Under the pieces are notes generated by a model. It had not been told where the DNA came from. It searched no databases and was given only the letters and a program-made list of their open reading frames with translations. DNA of 64,000 nt from the NCBI GenBank assembly GCA_023415795.1, contig JAEZJG010000011.1, forward strand, positions 32,241-96,240. Reading direction: 5' to 3'. This DNA is from Bacillota bacterium (lineage in GTDB: Bacteria; Bacillota; Clostridia; Christensenellales; SZUA-584). Position numbers and translations under genes: made by a program. Positions 52,667 to 61,181 of the stretch are shown one piece after another (within the stretch, counting starts at the first letter, position 1; each line of letters begins with the position of its first letter).

Positions 52667-53617
52667 TCACATCGCAAGCCCGCCGTCGTCCAACTCCGCC
52701 GCTGCCGGTTCCACATGGATGAATACCTCGCCCACCTCAGCACACGCACCCATTACGCTGCATCGCACCTGCTCTGCTATGGCGTGCCCGGCCTCCACCG
52801 TCAGCGCCGCCCCCACTTCAATCTCCATATCGATCAGCAGCCGCTGCCCCACATACCGCCCCTTGATGCGCGGCACCGCTATCACACCCTCTGTACCCGC
52901 AGCCACATTGCATATGTCTGTGATCTTCTCATCCTCCGGCGACGTATCCATTAACCTTTTCACCGCCGGCTTGATGATGTCGTACGCCACCTTGAAAATC
53001 AGGCAGGCCACCGCCGCACCTGCAATGGGGTCAAGATACTGCAAGAAACCAATGTGCAGCCATTGCCCGATCATGCTGCCCAATATCCCGATAAATGTGC
53101 CAATGGAAGAAAACGCATCCGAGCGATGGTGCCATGCGTCCGCCATAATGGATTCGCTGCCAATTCTTCGCCCGGCCGCGATTGTCACACGATACATCGC
53201 TTCCTTGACGACAATGGACAGCACCGCCGCCGCCAGCGCCAGATAATTCGGCGCGGTAAAAGAATGCGTCGCAATGGATTCGATGATCCCCTTCAGTATC
53301 AAACCGGCAGCAAAAACGAGCGTGATGCCCACAAACGCCGCCGCAATGGATTCAGCTTTGCCGTGTCCGTACGGGTGTTCCTTGTCCACGGGTTTTCCAG
53401 CGATCCTGATGCTCACCAGCACCACGCTGGTTGCCACAATGTCGGATGCGGAATGCAGCGCGTCCGAAATCATTGCCTGGCTTTTGCCGAATATGCCCGC
53501 CAGCAGTTTGAGCGCGCTTAGTATGATGTTGCCAATGATACACCAGATTGTGATCCTGATTCCCTGCCGATAGATTGCGCCGCCCGGCTCGTGTGCTGCC
53601 GCTTTTTGTTCTGTCAT
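52667..53617 (-). CDS. Cation diffusion facilitator metal exporter
   Basis: CDF proteins export divalent metal ions by proton exchange. The 316-residue protein has six hydrophobic helices; SDALHSASD in helix 2 and ADAWHHRSD in helix 5 supply the Asp/His metal site. A cytosolic C-terminal domain has GVIAVPRIKGRYVGQRLLID (quoted in part) as in other CDF members. The start follows CGGAGG. A NiCo-type riboswitch in the leader suggests that cobalt and nickel are the substrates. Confidence 0.93.
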   Translation of the reverse strand: MTEQKAAAHEPGGAIYRQGIRITIWCIIGNIILSALKLLAGIFGKSQAMISDALHSASDIVATSVVLVSIRIAGKPVDKEHPYGHGKAESIAAAFVGITLVFAAGLILKGIIESIATHSFTAPNYLALAAAVLSIVVKEAMYRVTIAAGRRIGSESIMADAWHHRSDAFSSIGTFIGILGSMIGQWLHIGFLQYLDPIAGAAVACLIFKVAYDIIKPAVKRLMDTSPEDEKITDICNVAAGTEGVIAVPRIKGRYVGQRLLIDMEIEVGAALTVEAGHAIAEQVRCSVMGACAEVGEVFIHVEPAAAELDDGGLAM

Positions 53618-53676
53618 ACAGTTACCTCCGTCAATAAAGATAGCCTATGGCACCCCATCCGCCCGTTAGTGAGTAT

Positions 53677-53719
53677 AAAAAAACACCTGTCGGGACACCT
53701 ACTTCCTGTCCCACAGATG
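53677..53719 (-). terminator. Riboswitch-controlled terminator before the CDF gene
   Basis: On the minus strand CATCTGT-GGGACA, a 9-nt loop, TGTCCC, a bulged G and ACAGGTG form a 13-bp stem followed by seven T. Its 5-prime arm is part of the aptamer, so aptamer folding and termination exclude each other. Confidence 0.85.
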
Positions 53720-53791
53720 CTCATCACCTGTTGCCGCTGCTGCGACCCGGCCCCACGAACCGATTCCGGTTCATCGCCTGCTCAGTTTGTA
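53700..53791 (-). promoter_or_regulatory. NiCo (czcD-motif) riboswitch aptamer
   Basis: Read on the minus strand: CTGAGCAGGC, a hairpin with GAACC/GGTTC, GCCGGG, CGCAGCAGCGGCAACAG, a hairpin ACAGGTG/CATCTGT and GTGGGACAG. This is the four-way-junction layout and nearly the conserved core of the NiCo riboswitch as I remember it from the solved clostridial-type structure. Its 3-prime part overlaps the terminator arm, so metal binding would stop termination and turn on export. The gene it controls, a CDF exporter, is the standard partner. Confidence 0.88.
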
Positions 53792-53827
53792 CTGTAGATT
53801 GATATGCAGTGCAAATAGAATGACTAT

Positions 53828-53856
53828 ATGTTAATATATGCCGCCCGCTTTGTCAA
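53828..53856 (-). promoter_or_regulatory. Promoter of the riboswitch-CDF transcript
   Basis: On the minus strand TTGACA (53851-53856) and TAACAT (53828-53833) are 17 nt apart. Transcription would begin about 30 nt before the aptamer. The same box pair is used at the rpoB promoter. Confidence 0.7.
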
Positions 53857-53885
53857 CGATACATAATCGCATAATCAACACCGCT

Positions 53886-54140
53886 CTATTTTTGAACCTT
53901 CATCCGCGTTACCTTGACCGGTTTACCCTCTTTATCGTAAGTCGTCCAGTCGCCCACCTGCTCTCCCCTGTCAAAATAACCCGAGCGTTTGACGGTACCT
54001 TCAATGCGATACCATTCCCAATAGCCATCGGCTGCACCATCCACAATCCGCCCCCTCGACCACACCGTATTGCCGTTTGCGTGATACTTTATTGTAACAC
54101 CGTCAACCACTTCTTCTCTTTTGGGCTGCACCTTTGACAT
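53886..54140 (-). CDS. Small MORN-like (YwqK-type) protein
   Basis: An 84-residue soluble protein. It has two to three MORN-like units (GYWEWYRIEGTVKRSGYF, then GDWTTYDKEGKPV), a beta-hairpin repeat that in other proteins binds lipids or partners. The start follows GGAGGGAC. It lies 27 nt after a small lipoprotein gene on the same strand and may be co-transcribed. YwqK proteins can act as antitoxins, but no toxin is nearby. Function is unknown. Confidence 0.7.
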   Translation of the reverse strand: MSKVQPKREEVVDGVTIKYHANGNTVWSRGRIVDGAADGYWEWYRIEGTVKRSGYFDRGEQVGDWTTYDKEGKPVKVTRMKVQK

Positions 54141-54167
54141 GTCCTTGTCCCTCCGCCTATCGGATTG

Positions 54168-54500
54168 CTAATCCTGTTCGATGACTTCCGCCTTGCCGTC
54201 TGCTATTACAATTAGCGCCAGCGCCTGTTCCGCTTCCTCATCGGATAAGTGTGGCGGATACAGCTCCCCCAGCTTCTCCTTCAGCTCAGCCAGAGGTTTA
54301 AGCTCCTCAATGGCATCATCAGGTTCCAGCGCATTATATACATTGATCGCCGTGCATATGTTTCTGGCATTGGCCTGCATCACCTTCTCGTCCGCATCAT
54401 TGCCCACTAAAGTAGGTACCAGAATCGCAGCAGGAACACATCCCACCAGCAAACACAGCACTGTTATCAGCACAACAGCCAACACGATTTTCTTCATCAT
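54168..54500 (-). CDS. Small putative lipoprotein of unknown function
   Basis: A 110-residue protein with a hydrophobic N-terminus ending LLVGC (Cys 21), a lipobox. The mature part is acidic and helical (ARNICTAINVYNALEPDDA, then LKPLAELKEKLGELYP). The segment after the anchor looks a little like minor pilins, but the pilin cleavage site is absent. A GTGGGGGA site precedes the double ATG. It is grouped with the MORN-like gene. Not recognised. Confidence 0.65.
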   Translation of the reverse strand: MMKKIVLAVVLITVLCLLVGCVPAAILVPTLVGNDADEKVMQANARNICTAINVYNALEPDDAIEELKPLAELKEKLGELYPPHLSDEEAEQALALIVIADGKAEVIEQD

Positions 54501-54521
54501 TCCCCCACATATATTTATTTT

Positions 54522-54592
54522 GTTACTTTTATAAAAAGTAACAGGGTGCGGGGCAGAGCCCTGCGACTTGCCCTTAAGTCCTTGCCCTTAAT
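54522..54592. repeat. Palindromic interspersed repeat before the small lipoprotein
   Basis: TTACTTTTATAAAAAGTAA, then GGGTGCGGGGCAGAGCCCT and CTTAAGTCCTTG. It matches 17032-17105 in the order and sequence of modules. Confidence 0.7.
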
Positions 54593-54605
54593 CCAGCGGC
54601 TCCGG

Positions 54606-55253
54606 TCATGCCAACTCCATCTCCGCCCGCGCGAATGTCGCCACCGTTACGTTTGCCGCGCCCGCCGCCACCAGCGCCGTCGCGCACGCCGCCGCCGTCG
54701 CGCCCGTCGTCAGCACATCGTCTATCAGCAGCACGCGCCCGCTCACCGGAGCGGCCATCTCAAACGCACCGCGCATATTCTCCTGCCGCTGCTGTGCGTT
54801 CAGCTTGGTCTGCGTCGGCGTGTTGCGCACCCGCCGCAGCGCCTCTATATATGGCTTGCCCGTCTGCGCCGATATGCTCCGCGCCAGCTCTGCCGCCTGA
54901 TCGAACCCGCGGGACTTACGCCGTTTGTCGTGCAACGGCACATGGCATACCGCGTCCACCTCTGACATGTCCACCGTTTCGATGATCGCGTCCGCCATGA
55001 ACGCACTCAGCCACTTGTCGCCGCCGTATTTATACCTCTGCACCAGCCGTGCCGCCGCTCCGCCGTATTCATACGCGCTGTACGCCGCAAACGCTCCGGC
55101 CACCGACGCCCCCGCCCGCCGCAGTTCCAGCTCGGCAGCGCAGTCAGGGCAGAGGTACGCGTCCACGCGCTTCTCCACGCCGCACACCACGCACCGGGGA
55201 ATGTACGGGAACATCATATCCGCCAGCTTTTTGATCGCTTTTCTGATGCTCAT
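54606..55253 (-). CDS. comFC: ComF family protein (phosphoribosyltransferase-like)
   Basis: ComFC-type proteins assist DNA uptake; the fold is that of phosphoribosyltransferases. The 215-residue protein has a zinc ribbon (CVVCG and CPDC near residues 20-40) and the PRPP loop VLLIDDVLTTGAT near 165. It overlaps the stop of recD2 by 4 nt, so both are translated from one mRNA. No comFA helicase is in the window; RecD2 takes its place as neighbour. Confidence 0.9.
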   Translation of the reverse strand: MSIRKAIKKLADMMFPYIPRCVVCGVEKRVDAYLCPDCAAELELRRAGASVAGAFAAYSAYEYGGAAARLVQRYKYGGDKWLSAFMADAIIETVDMSEVDAVCHVPLHDKRRKSRGFDQAAELARSISAQTGKPYIEALRRVRNTPTQTKLNAQQRQENMRGAFEMAAPVSGRVLLIDDVLTTGATAAACATALVAAGAANVTVATFARAEMELA

Positions 55254-57475
55254 ACCGCCCCCAGCACCTCCGCCAGCTCCCTGATTTCATGATCCAGCGT
55301 TGTATACCGCCCCAGTATGCGGTTGTTGGAAACCATATACTCCACCGTACTGCGCTGCCCGATGAAAATCACCTTCTCCATCGCCCTTGTGAGCGCCGTA
55401 TACAACAAATTGCGCGACAGAAACCGCCCGCCGCCCGCCATCAGCGGCATGATCACGACGGGGAATTCGCTGCCCTGAGACTTATGCACCGTCACCGCGT
55501 ACGCATGCTCCAGCTGCTCCAGCTCTTGGAACACATATACCGCATCACGGTTACCGTCAAAGCGTATCGTCGCCTCCTTGAGGTCGTGATCGATGCGCAT
55601 GATGCGCCCCATGTCGCCGTTGAACACGCCGGTGCCCTTGTTGTAATACCGCGCCTCGTCGGTGTAATACCACTCCAGCCCGTAGTTGTTCTTGGTCTGC
55701 ATCACTTTATCGCCCATGCGAAACAGCGTGTCGCCCACCTGCACCTCAGGCCTTGAGACCAATCGGGGGTTCAGCAGCTCACGCAGCTCCATATTCACGT
55801 TGTGTACACCCAGCAGTCCCTTCTTCACGGGGCACAGTATCTGCACCTGCTCCAGCAGATCATATTGCCCGGGCAATTCGCCCTCCGTCAGCAGCTTCTT
55901 TAGCCGCTCAATGACGGCTTCCGGCTGTCGCTCCGGCATAAATATAAAGTCACCCGTCTCGTAGAACTCCGGGTTCTCGCCCCGGTTCACGCGATGGGCG
56001 TTTTCCACAATCGTTCCACCCTCCCGCTGTCGGTAAAACCTCGTCAGGTGCGACACGGGGAACACCCCGCACTTAATGATATCGCGCAGCACGTTGCCCG
56101 GCCCCACCGAGGGCAGCTGGTCCGCATCCCCCACGATGATCAGCCGTGTGCCGTCGCTGAGCGCCCGCAGCAGTGAGCGCATCAGAAATACATCCACCAT
56201 CGACGCCTCGTCCACGATCACAGCCTCCGCCTCCAGCGGATTGTCCTCGTCCCGGATGAACCGCGTTTCGTTGTCAAAGCCGTCCTCCATCGACACGCCG
56301 TATTCCAGCAGCCGGTGTATCGTGGAAGCCTCGCGCCCGGTGGACTGCTCGATACGCTTGGCCGCCCGACCCGTCGGCGCGCACAACACGGTGGTCACGC
56401 CGCTCTGCTCCAGTATCGAGATGATCGCCTTGATGATCGTCGTCTTGCCGGTGCCCGGGCCGCCGGTAATCACCATCACCTGCGCGGATAGCGCCGCCAG
56501 CACCGCCCGTTCCTGCTCTTCGGACAGCGCCGTGTCGCCGATATATCGCTCATACGCCGCCACCGCGTCGCGTATCGGCACCACCGGGGCACAGCGCGAC
56601 AGCAGATAAAGCCGCCTCGCCACGTCCGATTCAGTCACATACGCCGCCATGTGAAACACAGCGGGCGTCTTGTTCACAAACTTTTGCGCGATCTGCTCAC
56701 CCAGCGTCATTGCGCCAATGCGCATGTCCACCAGCCCCTCATCCACGCCCAGCATGGCGGTCGCCCGCCGCACCAGCTCACCGCGCGGCAGACACGTGTG
56801 CCCATCGTTCATCGCGCTCATCAGCTCATGCTTAATCCCCATATCAATACGGTAGTCCGACAGCTTGTCCACACCGATATTCTCGGCAATTCTGTCCGCC
56901 CGCTCAAATCCAATGCCCGCAATGTCGTCGATCATGCGGTACGGGTTTTCATGTATCAGCGTTGCCGCCGCCGCGCCGTACCGCTCAAACGCCCGCAGCG
57001 CCTGCCGTACCGACAGCCCCAGCTGCTGCAGCTCAATGATGATCTGCTTGATGCCGATGTGCTCGGTAAAGCTGTCGTATATGTTCATGGCCGTTTTGGG
57101 ACTGATGCCCTTCACACCTGCCAGCAGCTCCGGGCTGTTCTCGATCACGTCAAACGTATCCGCCCCGAACGTTTCCACAATGCGCCCGGCCAGCGCCTCG
57201 CCCACGCCCTTCACCAGCCCGCTCGCCAAAAACAGCTTGATGGATTCCGCCGTGTTGGGCAGCCGCGTCTCCACCGACGTCACGGAGAACTGCCTCCCGT
57301 AGACGCGGTGCTCCGTCCACGCGCCAAAAAGGCGCACCAACTCACCCTCGTGGATGTGCGGCATGCACCCCACAGCGGTGGTCAGGTCGCCTGAAAAATC
57401 GATTTCCATCACCGTCCAGCCGTTCTCGTCGTTACGGAACACGATCCCAAGGACGGAGCCTTCAATGCTGGTCAT
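55250..57475 (-). CDS. recD2: ATP-dependent DNA helicase RecD2
   Basis: A 741-residue superfamily 1B helicase that moves 5-prime to 3-prime and works in recombination and replication-fork repair without RecBC. The N-terminal extension has helix-hairpin-helix units (GEALAGRIVETFGADTFDVI in part), then Walker A GGPGTGKTT near residue 345, motif II VIVDEASMVD, VGDADQLPSVGPG, and the C-terminal motif VHKSQGSEFPVV. The start is ATG behind GGGGAG. It is followed by comF with an overlap. Confidence 0.95.
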   Translation of the reverse strand: MTSIEGSVLGIVFRNDENGWTVMEIDFSGDLTTAVGCMPHIHEGELVRLFGAWTEHRVYGRQFSVTSVETRLPNTAESIKLFLASGLVKGVGEALAGRIVETFGADTFDVIENSPELLAGVKGISPKTAMNIYDSFTEHIGIKQIIIELQQLGLSVRQALRAFERYGAAAATLIHENPYRMIDDIAGIGFERADRIAENIGVDKLSDYRIDMGIKHELMSAMNDGHTCLPRGELVRRATAMLGVDEGLVDMRIGAMTLGEQIAQKFVNKTPAVFHMAAYVTESDVARRLYLLSRCAPVVPIRDAVAAYERYIGDTALSEEQERAVLAALSAQVMVITGGPGTGKTTIIKAIISILEQSGVTTVLCAPTGRAAKRIEQSTGREASTIHRLLEYGVSMEDGFDNETRFIRDEDNPLEAEAVIVDEASMVDVFLMRSLLRALSDGTRLIIVGDADQLPSVGPGNVLRDIIKCGVFPVSHLTRFYRQREGGTIVENAHRVNRGENPEFYETGDFIFMPERQPEAVIERLKKLLTEGELPGQYDLLEQVQILCPVKKGLLGVHNVNMELRELLNPRLVSRPEVQVGDTLFRMGDKVMQTKNNYGLEWYYTDEARYYNKGTGVFNGDMGRIMRIDHDLKEATIRFDGNRDAVYVFQELEQLEHAYAVTVHKSQGSEFPVVIMPLMAGGGRFLSRNLLYTALTRAMEKVIFIGQRSTVEYMVSNNRILGRYTTLDHEIRELAEVLGAV

Positions 57476-57544
57476 AAGCGCTCCCCAAATGCTATGCCGC
57501 TATTGTATCATACGAACTTTAGTTTGTGTATATTTTCCTCGAAA

Positions 57545-57570
57545 AACAAAAAGCCCCCGCAAGGGGGGCT
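57545..57570 (-). terminator. Terminator after the AIM24-like gene
   Basis: On the minus strand AGCCCCC, a short loop and GGGGGCT are followed by TTTTTG. Confidence 0.88.
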
Positions 57571-57628
57571 CAGAGTGTCACATCAAATCATGTAAAAGTA
57601 TGAATGGTATGAATCTATATAGTATAAA

Positions 57629-58312
57629 TCAGTTACTGTTGTTGGTGGGCAGATACGGTATGATGCGCTTGGCAAAGCCAGGCATCGTCATCGTCTGCAG
57701 CCACACCTTTCCGGGGCCGGTCAGGCGCGTGTTCAGCAAGCCCTCGCCGCCAAACAGTATGTTCTTGAAGCCCTTGACCATGGTCACCTCGTAGCCCACG
57801 TTCGCTTCATACGCCGCGATGTTGCCCGTGTCCACAATCAGCACCTCGCCCGGAGCCAGCGTCTTCTCACACACCGCGCCGTCAATCTCGATGAACGCAA
57901 GGCCGCTGCCCGACAGGCGCTGGAGGATAAAGCCCTCGCCGCCAAACAGCCCGGCGCTGATGCCCTTCACCACGTGCGCGCTCAGCGTCACACCCGGCTG
58001 CGCGCATAGAAACGCGCTCTTTTGCACGATCACATCTCCGTGAGACGGGTCAATGGGCACAATCGCGCCCGGGAACGTGGACGACACCGTGATCTCCTGC
58101 TGCGGCGCCATCGCGGTATACGTTGCAATAAACAACGAGTCGCCCGAGAGCATGCGCCCCAGACCCTTCATGAAGCCGCCCTTCATATTGGTGTCCATCT
58201 GCATGCCGCCCGTCATCCACGTCATGCCGCCCGACTGCGTGTAGATGGATTCGCCCTGCTCCAGCATCATCGTCACAGCGGGCAGATTTTCTCCGAATAT
58301 TCTGTACTGCAT
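57629..58312 (-). CDS. AIM24 / TIGR00266-family protein
   Basis: A 227-residue soluble beta-rich protein. It has the family pattern with repeated Gly-Gly turns: EQGESIYTQSGGMTWM near residue 25, FLCAQPGVTLSAH, EGFILQRLSGSGLAFIE and LLNTRLTGPGKVWLQT at the end. Bacterial members have a double-stranded beta fold of unknown function; the name comes from a yeast mitochondrial protein. The start follows AAGGAGAAGG. It is 22 nt after a small membrane protein gene, with which it forms a two-gene unit. Confidence 0.9.
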   Translation of the reverse strand: MQYRIFGENLPAVTMMLEQGESIYTQSGGMTWMTGGMQMDTNMKGGFMKGLGRMLSGDSLFIATYTAMAPQQEITVSSTFPGAIVPIDPSHGDVIVQKSAFLCAQPGVTLSAHVVKGISAGLFGGEGFILQRLSGSGLAFIEIDGAVCEKTLAPGEVLIVDTGNIAAYEANVGYEVTMVKGFKNILFGGEGLLNTRLTGPGKVWLQTMTMPGFAKRIIPYLPTNNSN

Positions 58313-58334
58313 AACCCTTCTCCTTGCTTACTGC

Positions 58335-59000
58335 TTAGAACCACAGAACCGGCACACCCAGCATCATCACGATGCCAAATATCATTCCTGCCAGCGATAC
58401 GCACGTTACCAGTATCTTGGTTCTCATGTTGTGGAATGTGCCCACAATGCCCAGCATAAACAACACCACCGCCAGTACCACCGTCACAAGGCCCTGCTTG
58501 TCGCCCAGCTGATTGGCTTGATTGCCCTCTTCGATCTTCGCATATCCCTCGTCCATCACCGCCTGCGCGTCCGCATAGTAGCTGTCCACAAAGCCCTCCA
58601 TCTCAAACGGCGTGGCATACGTCTCCTGAGTGTTCGCCCAGTCGATGGCGGCTGTTAGCTCGTCGGATACGCTGTACATGATCATATCCATCTTATACTG
58701 CGCAGCCTCAGCCGTGTCCGTGTCGCCCTTGCTGTCCGCATAGATGAGATCCACCTGCAGCGAGCTGATCTGATTCCAGATCGCCATATCCTGCGCGATA
58801 GACTGCGAAGCCTCATTCCAGCGCTCGTTGCCGTCCGCCAGCGTCGCGTTGCCCTCGGTATAGGCCTGTGCCTGGTTGCCGTCATACAGCGAGGCCTGCC
58901 ACGCCGCCCAAGCCGTTACCACCGCTGCGATGCCCAGCAATATCGCCACCAGCATTTCAAACCACTTTGCAAACTTCTCCGAATTAATACCCTTCTCCAT
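58335..59000 (-). CDS. Membrane protein resembling DUF4337
   Basis: A 221-residue protein with one helix near residues 15-33 and two near 170-220 (VTVVLAVVLFMLGIVGT, then the C-terminal helix). Between them is a soluble helical part rich in Ala, Gln and Asp. It resembles DUF4337 proteins in this topology, a resemblance drawn from memory. The start follows TAAGGAGAC. It is transcribed just before the AIM24-like gene. Confidence 0.72.
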   Translation of the reverse strand: MEKGINSEKFAKWFEMLVAILLGIAAVVTAWAAWQASLYDGNQAQAYTEGNATLADGNERWNEASQSIAQDMAIWNQISSLQVDLIYADSKGDTDTAEAAQYKMDMIMYSVSDELTAAIDWANTQETYATPFEMEGFVDSYYADAQAVMDEGYAKIEEGNQANQLGDKQGLVTVVLAVVLFMLGIVGTFHNMRTKILVTCVSLAGMIFGIVMMLGVPVLWF

Positions 59001-59309
59001 GTCCGTCTCCTTATTGTATTGTTAATGTTATATAAACCGTCATGACCGTCTGCCTCCGGACTAAGCATTCCGCTTTTGTGAGAACACCCCTTCTCCCTTC
59101 ATAAAAAACAGACTACAGTCAACGAGCAGTCAACCAGGTGTTAGCTTGCACCAAAGCAACGATCAGCCCCAGCCCCAGTTTCAGCGCCCTCTTGTTTATG
59201 GAAACATCTTTCAGCTTTGCGCTTTTTGCTGTATTCTACCCTTTTTTGTCGATACTTTCAATCATATCGCCAATAAGTTTTTGAGTGTATTCTAAACCCT
59301 TATGCAACA
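59001..59309. other. Intergenic region, no gene seen
   Basis: About 310 nt between the DUF4337-like gene and the terminator of the symporter gene. No frame with a ribosome site and no clear promoter pair were found. Confidence 0.5.
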
Positions 59310-59339
59310 GAAAAGCCGGGGTATATCACTGCCCCGGCT
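59310..59339 (-). terminator. Terminator after the SSS symporter gene
   Basis: On the minus strand AGCCGGGG, a 10-nt loop and CCCCGGCT are followed by TTTT. Confidence 0.88.
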
Positions 59340-59382
59340 AAGGATGCTTGCCCATGTTTTTTGTGTTGGTTTCAGACGGGCT

Positions 59383-60912
59383 TTACACTTCCGCAGCCTC
59401 CACCGCTTGCGGTTCGTCAACCACTGCGGATACGCCCTCGCCAAACACCTTTTCGATATGCGCCGCGTCAAATTTCTTCGACATCAGGCTTACCACCGGC
59501 GTCACAATGAGCGACAGTATCATCGCAATGGAGCCAATCGCCGGGGGGCTCAGCCACTTAGGCAGTACTCCCCCCACCGAGTTGAGCACCATCAGCGGCA
59601 CCACAATGATGAGGCCGGTCAGCACACCTGCCCACGCGCCCGCTCTGGTCATTCCCTTCCAGCGCACGCCCAGCAGGAACGGTGCAAGGAAGCAGCCCGA
59701 CAACGCGCCCCACGAGTACGACATCAGCGTCACAATGGCAGCAGGCTGCCACAGCGCGATCACCAGAGATATCGCCACGAACACAGCGCACAATACGCGC
59801 ATCAGCGCCATAACGCTCTTGTCCGCCATGTCTTTTTTCCACACACCCTTCACCAAATCCATTGATATTGAAGAAGAAGATACTAGCACAAGCGAAGACA
59901 GCGTGGACATCGATGCCGCCAGCAGCAGCACCAGTATCAGCCCCAGCATCGCAGGAGACAGCGCAGCGCCCAGCACCTGCGGCATTACCATATCCAGATT
60001 TTCCGGAGCTTCAGCGATAAACAACCGACCAAATGTACCCGTGAAGTATGCCGCGCCGCCGATGACCAACGCAAATACCGTGGATATAATTGTGCCGCGA
60101 TTGATGGCCTTGTTGTCCTTGATGGCATAGAACTTGTGCACCATCTGCGGCATGCCCCATGTGCCAAGGCTGGTCAGCAGTATCAGCGACACCAGCAGAA
60201 CCACATTCTGCGCAGAGCCGAACGGCGATGCCAGCGCGGTCCCCACCTCAGGAATCTCGGCAATCTTCGCGAGGCCAGCACCAATACCGCCCACCTCAGG
60301 ACGCGCCACCACCATAGCGACCATTAAAACAACGCCCACGATCATAATTATTCCTTGAACAAAGTCCGTCAGCGCCGTCGCGATGTAACCGCCCGCCAGC
60401 AGATAGATAGCCGTCAGCACCGCCATGGCGATCATGCAATATTCATAAGGCAGCCCAAACACGCTCTCAAAGAAGTATCCCAGACCCTGATACACGCTGG
60501 CGCAATACGGCACAAGAAATACAAATATGATCAGCGCAGCGGTAATCTTCATGCCGGGTGCATTATATCGCTTCAAGAAAAAGTCCGGCATTGTGGCAGA
60601 CCCCAGTCTGTGTGTGATACGCCGCGTGGGCTTGGCCATTAGGCGCCATACCACAAACGTGCCGAGCACAGCGTTGGCAATGCCGATCCACGTTGCGGAC
60701 ACCCCAAGGTTCCAGCCATACTTACCGGCATAACCCATAAAAATGACAGCAGAAAAATAGGTCGTACCGTAAGCAAACGCCGACATCCACGCGCCCATCT
60801 TGCGGCCACCCAAAAAAAAATCGTCCGTGGTTTTGGTTTTTTTGTGAGAAAACACTGCGATAAAGAGTAAAAACAATACGTAGAGACCAAAAATAATAAT
60901 TTGCGAAACCAT
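59383..60912 (-). CDS. Sodium:solute symporter (SSS family)
   Basis: A 509-residue membrane protein with about 13 hydrophobic helices. It has KTTDDFFLGGRKMGAW near residue 35, YASGF-type loop variants and the central YLLAGGYIATALTDFVQG (near residue 170), a strong SSS signature. Members import proline, pantothenate, or sugars with Na+; the closest pattern is PutP/PanF. ATG 60912 is preferred because AAGGACGG lies 8 nt upstream; an ATG six codons earlier is weaker. It stands alone and diverges from the serpins. Confidence 0.9.
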   Translation of the reverse strand: MVSQIIIFGLYVLFLLFIAVFSHKKTKTTDDFFLGGRKMGAWMSAFAYGTTYFSAVIFMGYAGKYGWNLGVSATWIGIANAVLGTFVVWRLMAKPTRRITHRLGSATMPDFFLKRYNAPGMKITAALIIFVFLVPYCASVYQGLGYFFESVFGLPYEYCMIAMAVLTAIYLLAGGYIATALTDFVQGIIMIVGVVLMVAMVVARPEVGGIGAGLAKIAEIPEVGTALASPFGSAQNVVLLVSLILLTSLGTWGMPQMVHKFYAIKDNKAINRGTIISTVFALVIGGAAYFTGTFGRLFIAEAPENLDMVMPQVLGAALSPAMLGLILVLLLAASMSTLSSLVLVSSSSISMDLVKGVWKKDMADKSVMALMRVLCAVFVAISLVIALWQPAAIVTLMSYSWGALSGCFLAPFLLGVRWKGMTRAGAWAGVLTGLIIVVPLMVLNSVGGVLPKWLSPPAIGSIAMILSLIVTPVVSLMSKKFDAAHIEKVFGEGVSAVVDEPQAVEAAEV

Positions 60913-61181
60913 GACAAACCGTCCTTCCATACTACTTTATTGAAAGTATAAAACATTGCCCTTCTGCTGTGCTACCGCGCAATATTTTACTACAATTGTT
61001 AGCATAGTTCAACAGCCTTTTATAGGCTTTGGCTGCACAGTTTTTATGTTTGACGTGACCTTAGGCAATCACTGCCGTCCAGCTTTTTGGCTCCCATATT
61101 ATGCTTTTTTGTTTTTTGGGGAACATGACGCATCGTACAAGCGTCATATCAAGGTAAACCCTTGTCAGGAGGACATCACAA

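Noticed and set aside
53640..53800. Small SRP RNA (4.5S-like)
   Set aside because: A GCCGGGTC segment looked similar, but the GGUCAGG and GGAAGCAGCC core is missing and the layout fits a NiCo riboswitch with terminator.
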